A model generated the notes under the pieces. That model was not told the origin of the DNA. It saw only the letters and a list, made by a program, of their open reading frames with translations, and ran no database searches. Position numbers and translations under genes: made by a program. Of a DNA stretch of 64,000 bases, positions 17,834-26,366 are shown piece after piece (position 1 is the stretch's first letter; each line of letters starts with the position of its first letter). Source of the DNA: Planctomycetota bacterium (GTDB taxonomy: Bacteria > Planctomycetota > UBA1135 > GCA-002686595); assembly GCA_002686945.1 (NCBI GenBank), contig NYYZ01000037.1:142860-206859 (forward strand), given 5' to 3'.

Positions 17834-19710
17834 CGAATCCCAAATCGTTTGAGTTTTCGGTATAGAGTGCTCTTGCCAAGCTTGAGCAGACGCGCTGCCT
17901 CAAGCTTGTCTCCGCGGGTTGCATTCAATGCGCGCAACAGTGCTTTCATCTCGTAATGGTCTAGACTGATAGGGTCCTCCTCCGTGATGGCCCAGGGGCC
18001 ACCCGTGGCAGAAGCACCCGGCTGGTGACGAATAGGGGCAAGTTGTGCCGCGTGCACCATGGGATCACGCTGCGCCTCTCGGTCTCTCCCATGCAAGGGG
18101 TCAAGGCCCAGGATTGAAGCCAACTGCGCAACATCCAGTAGATCTCCCTCGCAATGGTTCATAGCAGTGCGCACCACTGACCTGAGTTCCTCAAGGTCAT
18201 CCGCCCACTGTTGCTCAGCCAACAAGTCCAGAGCCTGGGGACTGACGCGCATCACACCTTTGGAGTCGCCGTTCTCGTCCAAGATCCCCTGCACGATCTC
18301 GTGCAAGTCCTCCTGACGATCACACAAGGCAGGAATATCGATTCGGTGGTGGTAGAGGTGTCCTAGCAGCACCGGATCAAATTCATCCCTGTCGGCGAGT
18401 TCCTCAAGGTCCACAGTAGATGTGGCCACAATACGCATGGCGACCCGTTCAATCCCCTGTCCCTTGTCATAGATCCCACGGTCCAACAACTTGGCAAGCT
18501 GGGCCTGCACGCTGGGATCGAGCTTCTCCACGTTCTCCAAGATCAGAGTTCCTGCGGTGCCGGCGGTCAAGTGGCCAGACTGTGCTTTGCCATTGACCAC
18601 CCCCCCCAAGAGGATCGCCTGCTCGCTCGTGACAGGAACACTGCCACAGGAGAAGTTGACCAGCGTGCCATTGGAGCTGCCCGAGTAGTGCAGAATTCGA
18701 GCGATCAAGTCACGCTCGGACCCCTGGTTACCACGAATCAGCACGCAGCCAGATCGCTTGGCAGTACGCGCCACGGAACTCTTCAGGGCACGAGTAATCG
18801 GACCGGAGCCAATTATTGCTGCAGGAGTGTAGTAACGATGCGCCATCAGCAAGAGCTCGTCGAAGTCCTTCTGTGCGATTCCAGCATTGGAGCTGTCCGG
18901 GGCCATTTCTTCTTGTCTGGCGCCGCGCTCATGAAACAGGACGACCCGCAGGCTGGGTTCGTCGTTCTGCGAGCCAAGCGCTGTGGGAACGACATGCACA
19001 CTGAGAAAACGATTGGGCGCATCTCCGCGACTACGCAACTCCATACGAAAGCTCCGCCGGCTGCCCAGGTGCGCATCACGGACAAACCCCTCGAGGCCCG
19101 TACCTGGAGATATGGCACCCAGGCGCTGCCCGATGCACTTTGAGCTGACTATGCTGAGCGCTCCACGATCTGCATGGCGCACGATGCCCTGACTGTCAAC
19201 GACCACCAAACCTGCAGGCCTTGGAGAAGACCCATCGGACATGGGCTCCACCCCAGGTGCCTGTTGTGCCCGTTCCTCCTCCATGCGCCGAACCTGGCCG
19301 GCTACTATGCGGTTCTGGACTCCAAGCTCATTGAGGCGTCGGAAGGTCCTTTGGTAGGCCCCCAGGACACTGTGGATTGCCGCCATCTCGGAGCGATCGA
19401 GAATTGCATCACAGCCAGCATGATAGAACTCCTGCACACGCTCGACTGAGATCCCGCCCTGGCGATAAACCAGAATAGGGGCTCCTGATTGCACTAGAAT
19501 GTCCCTAAGCCTCTTGATTGCCTCAGTAGCGCCGAGTTCCCCGTCAAGGGCAGCGGATAGCAGCACCACTTCAGTACGCTCCTCAGAAGCGATGGAAAGG
19601 GCGCTGAATCCGGAATCAGCGACACTGACCTGATATCCAAAATCGGATAGTCGGCTCGATAGAACAAGCCGTTCTGCGGAGTCAGACTCCACGAGCAGAA
19701 CTCGAATCAC
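17830..19710 (-). CDS. NtrC-family regulator with degenerate receiver and AAA+ sites
   Basis: About 626 residues from a GTG at 19710 that has CTAAAGGAG nine bases upstream; the frame extends to a TTG at 19743 with no such site. Residues about 1-115 resemble a receiver, but the phospho-acceptor position is Ser (VVLLSAAL) and the distal Lys is Arg. A PAS-like region follows (about 165-265). The AAA+ region (295-520) keeps the NtrC order, but Walker A reads RGNQGSER in place of GESGTGKE, Walker B reads ILENVEKLD, GAFTGA is missing and WPGNVREL is WADDLEEL. The C-terminal Fis-type helix-turn-helix (about 585-626, RGDKLEAARLLKLGKSTLYR) is intact. It likely binds DNA without ATP or sigma-54 activation. 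Confidence 0.82.
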   Translation of the reverse strand: MIRVLLVESDSAERLVLSSRLSDFGYQVSVADSGFSALSIASEERTEVVLLSAALDGELGATEAIKRLRDILVQSGAPILVYRQGGISVERVQEFYHAGCDAILDRSEMAAIHSVLGAYQRTFRRLNELGVQNRIVAGQVRRMEEERAQQAPGVEPMSDGSSPRPAGLVVVDSQGIVRHADRGALSIVSSKCIGQRLGAISPGTGLEGFVRDAHLGSRRSFRMELRSRGDAPNRFLSVHVVPTALGSQNDEPSLRVVLFHERGARQEEMAPDSSNAGIAQKDFDELLLMAHRYYTPAAIIGSGPITRALKSSVARTAKRSGCVLIRGNQGSERDLIARILHYSGSSNGTLVNFSCGSVPVTSEQAILLGGVVNGKAQSGHLTAGTAGTLILENVEKLDPSVQAQLAKLLDRGIYDKGQGIERVAMRIVATSTVDLEELADRDEFDPVLLGHLYHHRIDIPALCDRQEDLHEIVQGILDENGDSKGVMRVSPQALDLLAEQQWADDLEELRSVVRTAMNHCEGDLLDVAQLASILGLDPLHGRDREAQRDPMVHAAQLAPIRHQPGASATGGPWAITEEDPISLDHYEMKALLRALNATRGDKLEAARLLKLGKSTLYRKLKRFGIR

Positions 19711-19728
19711 GTTGATAATCTCCTTTAG
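19711..19728 (-). promoter_or_regulatory. Strong Shine-Dalgarno deciding the NtrC-like start
   Basis: Minus-strand CTAAAGGAG followed by ATTATCAAC and then GTG at 19710. This spacing supports the GTG over the in-frame TTG 33 bases upstream. Confidence 0.6.
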
Positions 19729-19758
19729 TTTTTCTGCGGCCAACGCACCTCAGCACAA

Positions 19759-21000
19759 ATGCTTGTGCTCTCTCTTGAGGTCGACTCTCGCAGATGGTCC
19801 TCTTCTCTCTCAATGACCATCCTCGGCCACAGGGCGTTGCGTTTCTTGGACGATCTTCCAAAAAATGCGACAGATCTTGAAGTCGCATCTTTACTGCGGA
19901 AAACCCTAAGTATCGAACAGGCCTTGGCAGCAAGCGAACAGTACTTCCTGCGCCGCAGAGCTCTCAGCCAACGTGGAGACGACCGTTTCCTACTTTTGAC
20001 ACGCAAGGGACTTGAGCAGGCAACCCATCCAATGGTCGCTGCCTGGCGCGCTCGCGAACTGAGTAGGACCCCTGCTCGGGGACCCTTCTGGGACGCTACC
20101 TGCGGCCTTGGGGCAGACAGCCTGGCTCTTCTGGATCAAGGTCAAAGCCTGATCTCAAGCGATCTGGATCCGAGAACAGTTGCCTGTGCGGCGCATAATC
20201 TAAATGAAGTTGCAAGTCCCGGGGCGCGCTCCCTCGTACTGCGCTGCGATGCCACTGAGCGCGCTGTGCGTCCCGCCGGGGTTCTGATCGATCCGGATCG
20301 GCGTAAGAACAACCGGCGCAGTCTGGATCCCAGTATCTGGTCCCCTTCAATGGAAAAGTGCCTGGAGGTCCTCAAGCAGGCGGAAATGGGATGCCTGAAG
20401 CTCCCTCCCTCACTGACCCCGACGGAAAACCTGCTCAGTCTTGGCACCCTCTGCTGGGTCAGCTTCGAACGCGAATTGAAGGAAGTCGCACTGTTCAGCG
20501 GACTGGCAGCGTGGGATGGCCCTCCTCGTCGAGTGGTTGCCCTCACAGGTGCTGCAGGTGAGGAGGTCCTTGAAGGCGAACCGATCAGGATGGCCCCCAT
20601 GGACCCAAAGCATGTGCAGAGCGTTGACTGGCTCGCCAACCCCGATCCCGCCCTCCTTCGCAGTGGCCTACTCGAACTAGAGGCTAGCCGCCACGGCCTG
20701 CGCCCCCTCGCTCCTCAGCTGGCCTGGGTCGGGGGCGAGGAACAACCCTCATCCCCTTTCTTCAAGTGCAAGCGGGTTCTGGCCAGTACCCGAGCAGACC
20801 CACGGCGGGTGCGCCGCATGCTGGCTGACCACGATGTGGGCCCCTTGGATATCTGGAAACGAGGTCATCCGGACTCCGCAGAAGTGCTGGCCCGGCGTTT
20901 TAAGGGGCGAGGAAGCCGCCGGGCGATCCTGGCCATCGGACGGCTGGAGGAGGGTCACCAGGCCTGGTTGCTGGACCCAGAGTCAGGAGCAGCCCACTGA
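19759..21000 (+). CDS. SAM-dependent methyltransferase with THUMP-like C-terminal domain
   Basis: A 413-residue protein. Rossmann-type motif I is FWDATCGLGADSLALL (110-125), followed by SDLDP (134-138), which should bind SAM, and LIDPDRRKNNRRSLDPS (176-192), the position of the catalytic motif in N-methyltransferases. The C-terminal part (about 335-405: ASTRADPRRVRRMLADH to RRAILAIGR) fits the THUMP-like domain found with such enzymes. RNA is the likely substrate by analogy, but none is known to me. The gene is divergent from the NtrC-like regulator, 48 bp away. An ATG at 19813 is an alternative start. Confidence 0.78.
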   Translation: MLVLSLEVDSRRWSSSLSMTILGHRALRFLDDLPKNATDLEVASLLRKTLSIEQALAASEQYFLRRRALSQRGDDRFLLLTRKGLEQATHPMVAAWRARELSRTPARGPFWDATCGLGADSLALLDQGQSLISSDLDPRTVACAAHNLNEVASPGARSLVLRCDATERAVRPAGVLIDPDRRKNNRRSLDPSIWSPSMEKCLEVLKQAEMGCLKLPPSLTPTENLLSLGTLCWVSFERELKEVALFSGLAAWDGPPRRVVALTGAAGEEVLEGEPIRMAPMDPKHVQSVDWLANPDPALLRSGLLELEASRHGLRPLAPQLAWVGGEEQPSSPFFKCKRVLASTRADPRRVRRMLADHDVGPLDIWKRGHPDSAEVLARRFKGRGSRRAILAIGRLEEGHQAWLLDPESGAAH

Positions 21001-21025
21001 AGGCCTATGCCAGGACCCCACTTCC

Positions 21026-21102
21026 TGGTGGGCGATAAGGGACTCGAACCCCCGACCTACTCGGTGTAAACGAGCCGCTCTAACCAGCTGAGCTAATCGC
21101 CC
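21026..21102 (-). tRNA. tRNA-Val (anticodon TAC)
   Basis: On the minus strand a complete cloverleaf: acceptor GGGCGAT pairing ATCGCCC, D-arm GCTCAGCTGGTTAGAGC, anticodon loop TTTACAC giving anticodon TAC (reads GUA), T-arm with TTCGAGT, discriminator A and an encoded CCA at 21026-21028. Confidence 0.96.
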
Positions 21103-21191
21103 CAGGAAGCTAGCGGGTGGGAAACCCGCCCCAAGACGATAACCTATAGACCCCCAGGAAGGAATCCCCCCCTACCGGGAGAATAACCCCC

Positions 21192-22493
21192 ATGCGCATT
21201 GCTGTTGTTGGAACCGGATATGTCGGATTGGTCGCGGGCACCTGCTTCGCGGAAAGCGGAAACACCGTCACCTGTATCGACATCGACCAGACCAAGGTTG
21301 ACAACCTGAATGAGGGCAAGGTCCCCATATATGAACCTGGCCTGGAAGAATTGCTGCATCGAAACATGCGCGACTCGCGCCTGAGCTTTACCACCGACTA
21401 TTCCCAAGGCGTCCCAAATGCACAGGTAATCTTCATTGCAGTAGGCACGCCACCAGGTGAAGACGGTGGCGCCGATGTGAAGTACGTACTGGCCGCCGCC
21501 CGCTTGATTGCGGAGAACATGAGCGGCTATACAGTCATCGTGAACAAGTCAACGGTCCCCGTGGGCACCGCCGAAAAAGTGACCCAAGCCATTAGCGAAG
21601 TGGCTCTGCACCCCTTCGATGTGGTCTCCAACCCGGAATTCCTGAAAGAGGGCGCTGCCATAGGAGACTTCCTCAAGCCCAACAGAGTGGTCATCGGTGC
21701 GAACTCCGACCGCGCGGCACGCATAATGGCTGAACTCTATGAGCCCTTTGTGCGCACAGGCAATCCGATCCTGCAGATGGACGTGCCCTCAGCCGAGCTA
21801 ACCAAGTACGCCGCAAACGCCATGCTGGCCACGCGAATTTCTTTCATGAACGAAATCGCCAGCCTGTGTGCAAAAGTGGGGGCCAACATCGACCAAGTAC
21901 GCGCCGGAATCGGGTCTGATGAGCGCATCGGCTCAAGATTCCTTTTTGCAGGAGTTGGCTATGGCGGTTCATGCTTTCCCAAGGACGTTAAGGCTCTGGT
22001 CAGCACGGCGGGCAAGTACGATCTGGACTTCAAAGTTCTGCGCTCAGTAGAATCGGTCAACGAGGACCAGAAACGCCTTCTGGTACGCCAGATCAAGGCC
22101 GAATTCGGCGCAGATCTGTCCGGCAAGCGCTTCGGTATCTGGGGCCTGGCATTCAAACCCAATACGGATGACATGCGCGAGGCTCCTTCTTTGGTTGTAA
22201 TCGAAGAATTACTGGCCGCTGGAGCCACGATCTCCGCTCACGACCCCGAGGCCATGGAATTTTGCCGTCAACATCATCTTGGAGACCGCATCACATACGC
22301 TTCGAACCCCATGAGCGCAATAGATGGAGCCGATGCCCTTGTCTTGGTGACGGAATGGAACGAATTTCGCAGACCAGACTTCGAAGCGATCCAAAAAGGG
22401 CTCAAACAGCCAATTATTTTCGACGGACGGAACGTCTGGCCCAAGGAAACTCTAGTGGAGATGGGCTTCAAATATCACGGCGTCGGACGCTAG
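21192..22493 (+). CDS. ugd: UDP-glucose 6-dehydrogenase
   Basis: Oxidises UDP-glucose to UDP-glucuronate using two NAD+, for uronic-acid-containing polysaccharides. The NAD-binding GTGYVG is at 7-12, with VNKSTVPVGT (118-127), SNPEFLKEG (146-154), K205 in LTKYAANAM and the catalytic thiol C261 in GYGGSCFPKD. At 433 residues it has the normal family length. It stands alone as a transcription unit with a GGGAG site ten bases before the ATG. A hairpin follows the stop. Confidence 0.95.
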   Translation: MRIAVVGTGYVGLVAGTCFAESGNTVTCIDIDQTKVDNLNEGKVPIYEPGLEELLHRNMRDSRLSFTTDYSQGVPNAQVIFIAVGTPPGEDGGADVKYVLAAARLIAENMSGYTVIVNKSTVPVGTAEKVTQAISEVALHPFDVVSNPEFLKEGAAIGDFLKPNRVVIGANSDRAARIMAELYEPFVRTGNPILQMDVPSAELTKYAANAMLATRISFMNEIASLCAKVGANIDQVRAGIGSDERIGSRFLFAGVGYGGSCFPKDVKALVSTAGKYDLDFKVLRSVESVNEDQKRLLVRQIKAEFGADLSGKRFGIWGLAFKPNTDDMREAPSLVVIEELLAAGATISAHDPEAMEFCRQHHLGDRITYASNPMSAIDGADALVLVTEWNEFRRPDFEAIQKGLKQPIIFDGRNVWPKETLVEMGFKYHGVGR

Positions 22494-22508
22494 AAGACTC
22501 GGCCCAAG

Positions 22509-22546
22509 AAGAGACTCTTCACCTCTCGCCGGTGAGTTTGTCTCTT
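22509..22546 (+). terminator. Two-stem hairpin after ugd
   Basis: AAGAGAC at 22509-22515 pairs with GTCTCTT at 22540-22546, and inside it TCACC pairs with GGTGA. It begins 15 bases after the ugd stop and is followed by a weakly T-rich stretch, so it plausibly ends the ugd transcript. Confidence 0.45.
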
Positions 22547-23088
22547 TCCTCGCCTGCTCAAACCGCGGCCCACTGAACCACCCTCCGGGCTTGAGCGGAG
22601 CATGAATCGACAGTCGGCTAAACCACGAATCCTTCACTGTTGGCCTCCAAAAGGGCTCTAGGCTCAGTTCTAGCCCCAAGGCAAGTCTGACGCCAACACG
22701 CAACTTGCCAAGTAAACATAAGACGGGACGACCCCTCCAAATGGCAAGGCCGCCCCATCCGATGTTGTGGCTTTCCCCAGGTCACCTCGTCTTCGCTCCC
22801 TGCGCTACGCATGGCGCAACACGTGAAAGTGAAGACTCAGATCACCAGAGAGCATGTTTCATACCCCAACAAAAGCCCCAACGAAAGAACCGATTGCGCT
22901 TGGAATGAAGAAATTCTTGGGTCTATGGACGAGCCATGGCTGCAAAACCTGAAACCTGGGGGCCAATAACTGGCCCACCAGCACAATATCTTCTTCCTTG
23001 ACGCAGTTTTCGTGCCACGCGTGTCGCTTGCAGACAAATTGCACGCTGTCCACACCACACGACACCCTCCCGATCATGTGAATGGGCG
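22547..23088. other. Intergenic stretch with no recognised gene
   Basis: Between convergent ugd and the minus-strand membrane gene. The frames present (up to about 73 codons) have no start signal, no family resemblance and irregular composition. I looked for tRNA, RNase P, SRP, tmRNA and 6S-like signatures and saw none. It could hold an unrecognised small RNA. Confidence 0.5.
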
Positions 23089-23688
23089 CTAATCACCCAG
23101 CAGAGCGCGCAAATCTCGACGTAAGCGGGGTGGATTCCATCCCGTATCCCCCGTACGCCGCTGCTCGACTGCCTGCAAGAGGCCTTCGCGCGAGAGTTCG
23201 CCCCCTCTTGTGACACACCTCACTGCAACTTGCTCGATCAACTCTTCTGGTAGGGCATGTGCCAGCCCCAGGGCAACCCAGTCTTCGCTGGTAACAGTGT
23301 TCGTAGTCCGCGCGCGCAGTTTCAGCGCCTCATGAGCCGCACGCGCACGCCATCCACCTTCCCTCGCACGGCACTCCACCCAGCGAAAGACGGTCTGTGC
23401 AGCCTCCTGGTGCCCCAGGTGCCCGAACAAGCGTCCAATTGTGAGCCACTCTGCTGCTAGAGCACCGTCCAGGCCGTTACTGCTCTCAATCTCGAGCATT
23501 TGCTCCACCAGTTCCAGAGGCGCAGCCTTGTTTCCAGCACGAGCCTCCACACGAGTACGTACCCGCTGATGCGGTTGAGGCAGCAAGGACGCTCTCGTTT
23601 CGCCTTCCCGCCACCGTACCGGAAGAACAGCGAGGGCCAACAACGGGAGAATCAGCCATCGGCGCACTATAGCCCCCCCTCGCTGCAT
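23089..23688 (-). CDS. Membrane-anchored protein coupled to ECF sigma factor, function unknown
   Basis: A 199-residue protein with one N-terminal hydrophobic segment (about 8-24, after MQRGGAIVRR) and a helical, Arg/Glu-rich remainder that may form TPR-like pairs (LEQVE-type helices). The ATG at 23688 lies inside the 3' end of the sigma gene and has AAGGAG five bases upstream, so it is translated from the same mRNA. The position is where an anti-sigma factor is often encoded, but no zinc-binding or known anti-sigma motif is seen, and its large part follows the membrane segment. Function is open. Confidence 0.65.
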   Translation of the reverse strand: MQRGGAIVRRWLILPLLALAVLPVRWREGETRASLLPQPHQRVRTRVEARAGNKAAPLELVEQMLEIESSNGLDGALAAEWLTIGRLFGHLGHQEAAQTVFRWVECRAREGGWRARAAHEALKLRARTTNTVTSEDWVALGLAHALPEELIEQVAVRCVTRGGELSREGLLQAVEQRRTGDTGWNPPRLRRDLRALLGD

Positions 23689-24338
23689 ACATGCTCCTTG
23701 GAAGGCGTCTGCACCCGCCGAGTTAGGCGCAACATCTGGTCCAGTCCCGAGACCTGGTCCTCACCTCCTGACCGCACCAGACGCCTGTGCAGGCGTTGAC
23801 GAGCCCGGAAGATACACACCTTGATCGCCCTGCGGCGCAGGCCGAGAGCCTCGGCGGTACGCCCCGTATCGCCCTCTGTAAGACACCATGCACAGAGCAC
23901 GACTCGGTCTCGATCACGCAGGCTGCAGTAGGCCTCGAACATCTTGCGTAACAGGCTGGAGACTCGGTCGGCGCAGATTTCGGGGCGCTTCTCTTCAACC
24001 AGGGAGGCCGAATGATCGACCTGTTCGATGTTCTCGAATTGCACCGTGTTCCTTTCGAAGGGACGCGAGCGCCGCACACGATCGCGAGCGATGTTCCGAG
24101 CCACGACCAGCAGCCAACCCTGCTCCCTATGCAAGTCGCGACCCTCGCGGCTGCGCAGGCAGGCCTTGAAGAGAGCCTCCTGAGCCACGTCCTCCGCATC
24201 CTGCTGGTGGCAGCCACCCGCCACAAGACGGCGCGCAAGCCACGCATGCTGTTGAGTGTAGGTCTCCCACTCGGAAACCATTGGAGCGCGGGAAGGCTCC
24301 TCGGACTCCTTCTCGGTCAGATTCGAATTGGTCTTCAT
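23667..24338 (-). CDS. ECF-type RNA polymerase sigma factor
   Basis: About 223 residues from the ATG at 24338 (a TTG three codons upstream extends the frame). Sigma region 2 is visible in ARRLVAGG then DAEDVAQEALFKA and GWLLVVARNIARDRVRR, and region 4 in LRDRDRVVLCAWCLTEGDTG then RRRAIKVCIFRARQRLHRR. The region between is short, as in ECF sigma factors with only regions 2 and 4. About 40 residues follow region 4 (to the C-terminus), which is a little longer than minimal. It is followed by an overlapping membrane gene, a common regulatory pairing. Confidence 0.85.
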   Translation of the reverse strand: MKTNSNLTEKESEEPSRAPMVSEWETYTQQHAWLARRLVAGGCHQQDAEDVAQEALFKACLRSREGRDLHREQGWLLVVARNIARDRVRRSRPFERNTVQFENIEQVDHSASLVEEKRPEICADRVSSLLRKMFEAYCSLRDRDRVVLCAWCLTEGDTGRTAEALGLRRRAIKVCIFRARQRLHRRLVRSGGEDQVSGLDQMLRLTRRVQTPSKEHVCSEGGL

Positions 24339-24516
24339 GCAGGGCAAGAGACCACAATCACATCAGGTTTTCATCTGACCCCCGGCGCGGGCCAGCAGCA
24401 GGTTCCACCCCAGGTACCTCGAAAACATGGATACTGGGTGCCCAATCTGCCAGTGAGGCTTCTCGAAAGGCTAGCCAGGGTCCTTGCCTCGTCATTCCCT
24501 GGGCACCAAGAAAATA

Positions 24517-24536
24517 ACCTGGAACCAATCAGGTTC
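24517..24536 (-). terminator. Small hairpin in the spacer after the secreted TPR gene
   Basis: AACCTG and CAGGTT form a 6-bp stem with an 8-base loop, about 60 bases downstream of the minus-strand TPR gene stop. There is no T-run, so terminator function is tentative. Confidence 0.25.
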
Positions 24537-24597
24537 GCGGGTGTTCTTGACTGAGGCAGCTGCTGAACTGGCCCTTTCCAGACCAGGACCTTGGTAA

Positions 24598-25695
24598 TCA
24601 GCGCTTCTTGTAGAACGCTCGTGCCTCTTCAGCCCAGCGCGTCCCCTTGTGATTACGAATCACCTTGCGATAGAGCCGTTGAGCCCTATCGGCACTCTCC
24701 TCATCGCCAATCAGATCAAAGCTGCGACCAGCCCAATAGAGCGCCCCGGAGAGGAACCGGGTCTGGTCACGGTAGAGCACCAAGACACGCATGTGGGCCA
24801 AGGCCGACTCGCGGCAGATGGCCGCCGCCCCGTCCTCACCAGCCTCGGTAGCGGCAGCGGCTCGGTTGAACAAACAGGCGCCCACACCTGACCAGGCGGC
24901 AGCTCGAGCGTATCGGTCAGAACCGTCTTCCTTTATGACCGCACGGAAGACTCTCTCGGCCCCCGCCTGATCGTTGTCCTTGAGCAGGCTCTCGCCAATA
25001 GCCACCTCAGCTCGACCCCAGGCGGACCTGTACAGACTGCCCGCGCGAGAGGAAACCGCTTCGAGCTTCTTGACTCGCTCCTGACCTTTCAGGCGGGTGT
25101 CAAATAGCAACCGGCGCAAGTCGGCCTCAATATCCCAGCGCCCACCGAGTTGGGCGCTCTTGCTCAATTGTGTCAGTTCATCAAGAACTGCTATGGCCTG
25201 CTTGGGCTTGCCCCCATCATAGAGTGCTTCTGCTTTCTTGATTAGCGCCAGAGGTGCATAACGCGAGGTCCCTGCTTTGAGCATCAAGCGATCAACCGCG
25301 ACAACCACCGCATCCCATTCACGCATGGTCTGCTGCAGTTCAACCACTCGATAATAGGCATAAGGCAGAGCCCAGGGATACTTGCGCTCGGGCTCGCTGT
25401 TCTGGGCGATATACTCCTCGTAGCCCATCACCGCACCCATGTACTGGTCCTCATCAAGACCCGCTTCCGCACGGTCAATCAAGGCCGGCAATGGACTGAA
25501 GGTGATCGAATGGATGCGATTGCTCTGCACCATGGTCTCCTCACGCCCTTCCTTGTAGGTCACGCCCTGCAGAGTCTCATCTTTGACCTTTACCTCCTCA
25601 ATCGAAGTGCCATCGGTCAAGTGAATCGTGTCCGCCTGAAGAGATGGCAGGAGAACGAGAACGAGAGGAAGGAAGAAGACTTGGACCGGGCGCAT
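24598..25695 (-). CDS. Secreted TPR-repeat protein
   Basis: A 365-residue protein with a clear signal peptide (MRPVQVFFLPLVLVLLPSLQA, cleavage near 21). A short beta-rich part follows (DTIHLTDGTSIEEVKVKD, 22-39), then helical pairs of TPR type through the rest of the chain, for example YEEYIAQN, ALIKKAEALYDGGKPKQAI and ERVFRAVIKEDG. The short N-terminal module, with a DG turn after a strand, is often found in planctomycete TPR proteins. It probably works as a periplasmic scaffold; partners are unknown. It is a single-gene unit, divergent from the DUF523 gene. Confidence 0.75.
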   Translation of the reverse strand: MRPVQVFFLPLVLVLLPSLQADTIHLTDGTSIEEVKVKDETLQGVTYKEGREETMVQSNRIHSITFSPLPALIDRAEAGLDEDQYMGAVMGYEEYIAQNSEPERKYPWALPYAYYRVVELQQTMREWDAVVVAVDRLMLKAGTSRYAPLALIKKAEALYDGGKPKQAIAVLDELTQLSKSAQLGGRWDIEADLRRLLFDTRLKGQERVKKLEAVSSRAGSLYRSAWGRAEVAIGESLLKDNDQAGAERVFRAVIKEDGSDRYARAAAWSGVGACLFNRAAAATEAGEDGAAAICRESALAHMRVLVLYRDQTRFLSGALYWAGRSFDLIGDEESADRAQRLYRKVIRNHKGTRWAEEARAFYKKR

Positions 25696-25746
25696 GGGGC
25701 GAAACTCTAGGGGGGATGAAACGGGCTCTTGGGGACCCTTGGGCTA

Positions 25747-25789
25747 CCCCTTCTGCCGGCAGCCGTAACCGGCCTCGCAACAGAAGGGG
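25747..25789. other. Long imperfect hairpin in a divergent leader region
   Basis: CCCCTTCTG (25747-25755) pairs perfectly with CAGAAGGGG (25781-25789), and inside it GCCGG (25755-25759) can pair with CCGGC (25769-25773). It lies 52 bp before one gene start and 92 bp before the divergent one, where neither transcript ends, so it is not a normal terminator. It could be a leader RNA structure or a protein-binding dyad. Confidence 0.5.
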
Positions 25790-25880
25790 CAAGAGGATAG
25801 GAGCGGGCCCGGTTTGCCGTCAAGTGGTGCTGTACGCCTGAACTTGCTATGACGGCCACAGGAGGGACTAGGATGGGGTC

Positions 25881-26366
25881 ATGTCTGCGGATCCCACCAA
25901 AGTTCCCGTCCAGGAGGTCCTGGTCAGTGCCTGCTTGCTCGGCCAGACTTGCCGCTATGACGGAGGGCACAATCGGGATCGGGTCCTGGAGCAGCAATTG
26001 GCTCAAGAGGGTATGAGGGCGGTTCCATTCTGTCCGGAAGAGCATGGAGGACTGTCGACCCCACGGCCTGCGGCCTGGATAGAGAGGGACGGGGCGTCAG
26101 CGGTCTTGGATGGGGAGACGGGTCTTCGAACCGCAGAAGGCAGGGATGTGACGGATGAGTTCATGGCGGGAGCCCAAGGGGCTCTTGAACTCTGCCAAGA
26201 GCGCCAGCTGACCCGCGCCTTCCTCAAGGAACGATCGCCATCGTGCGGAGTCTGCACCACCCATGTGGATAGAATTGCGGTGCCCGGACCTGGAGTCACG
26301 ACGGCCTTGCTCGAGCGCAACGGGATCGAGTGCACCGGCGTGATGGGTCACCGCAACGGTCCCTGA
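25881..26366 (+). CDS. DUF523 family protein (possible Fe-S thiouracil desulfidase, TudS-like)
   Basis: A 161-residue DUF523 protein with all family signatures: VSACLLGQTCRYDGG (C18, C24), PFCPEEHGGL (C51), KERSPSCGVC (C122, C125) and GVTTALLERNGIE. Members of this family include TudS, where three cysteines hold a [4Fe-4S] cluster that removes sulfur from thiouracil; that activity is inferred here from conserved cysteines only. It stands alone between divergent and convergent neighbours. The same window encodes ThiI and a desulfurase that put sulfur into tRNA, so a salvage link is conceivable. Confidence 0.85.
   Translation: MSADPTKVPVQEVLVSACLLGQTCRYDGGHNRDRVLEQQLAQEGMRAVPFCPEEHGGLSTPRPAAWIERDGASAVLDGETGLRTAEGRDVTDEFMAGAQGALELCQERQLTRAFLKERSPSCGVCTTHVDRIAVPGPGVTTALLERNGIECTGVMGHRNGP

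Noticed and set aside
22859..23077. 72-codon minus-strand frame in the gap after ugd
   Set aside because: No ribosome site, no motif and irregular composition; more likely chance in non-coding DNA.
24351..24380. Inverted repeat near the ECF sigma gene start as an operator
   Set aside because: On close reading the TCAG/CTGA matches are only four bases and not aligned as a true palindrome.
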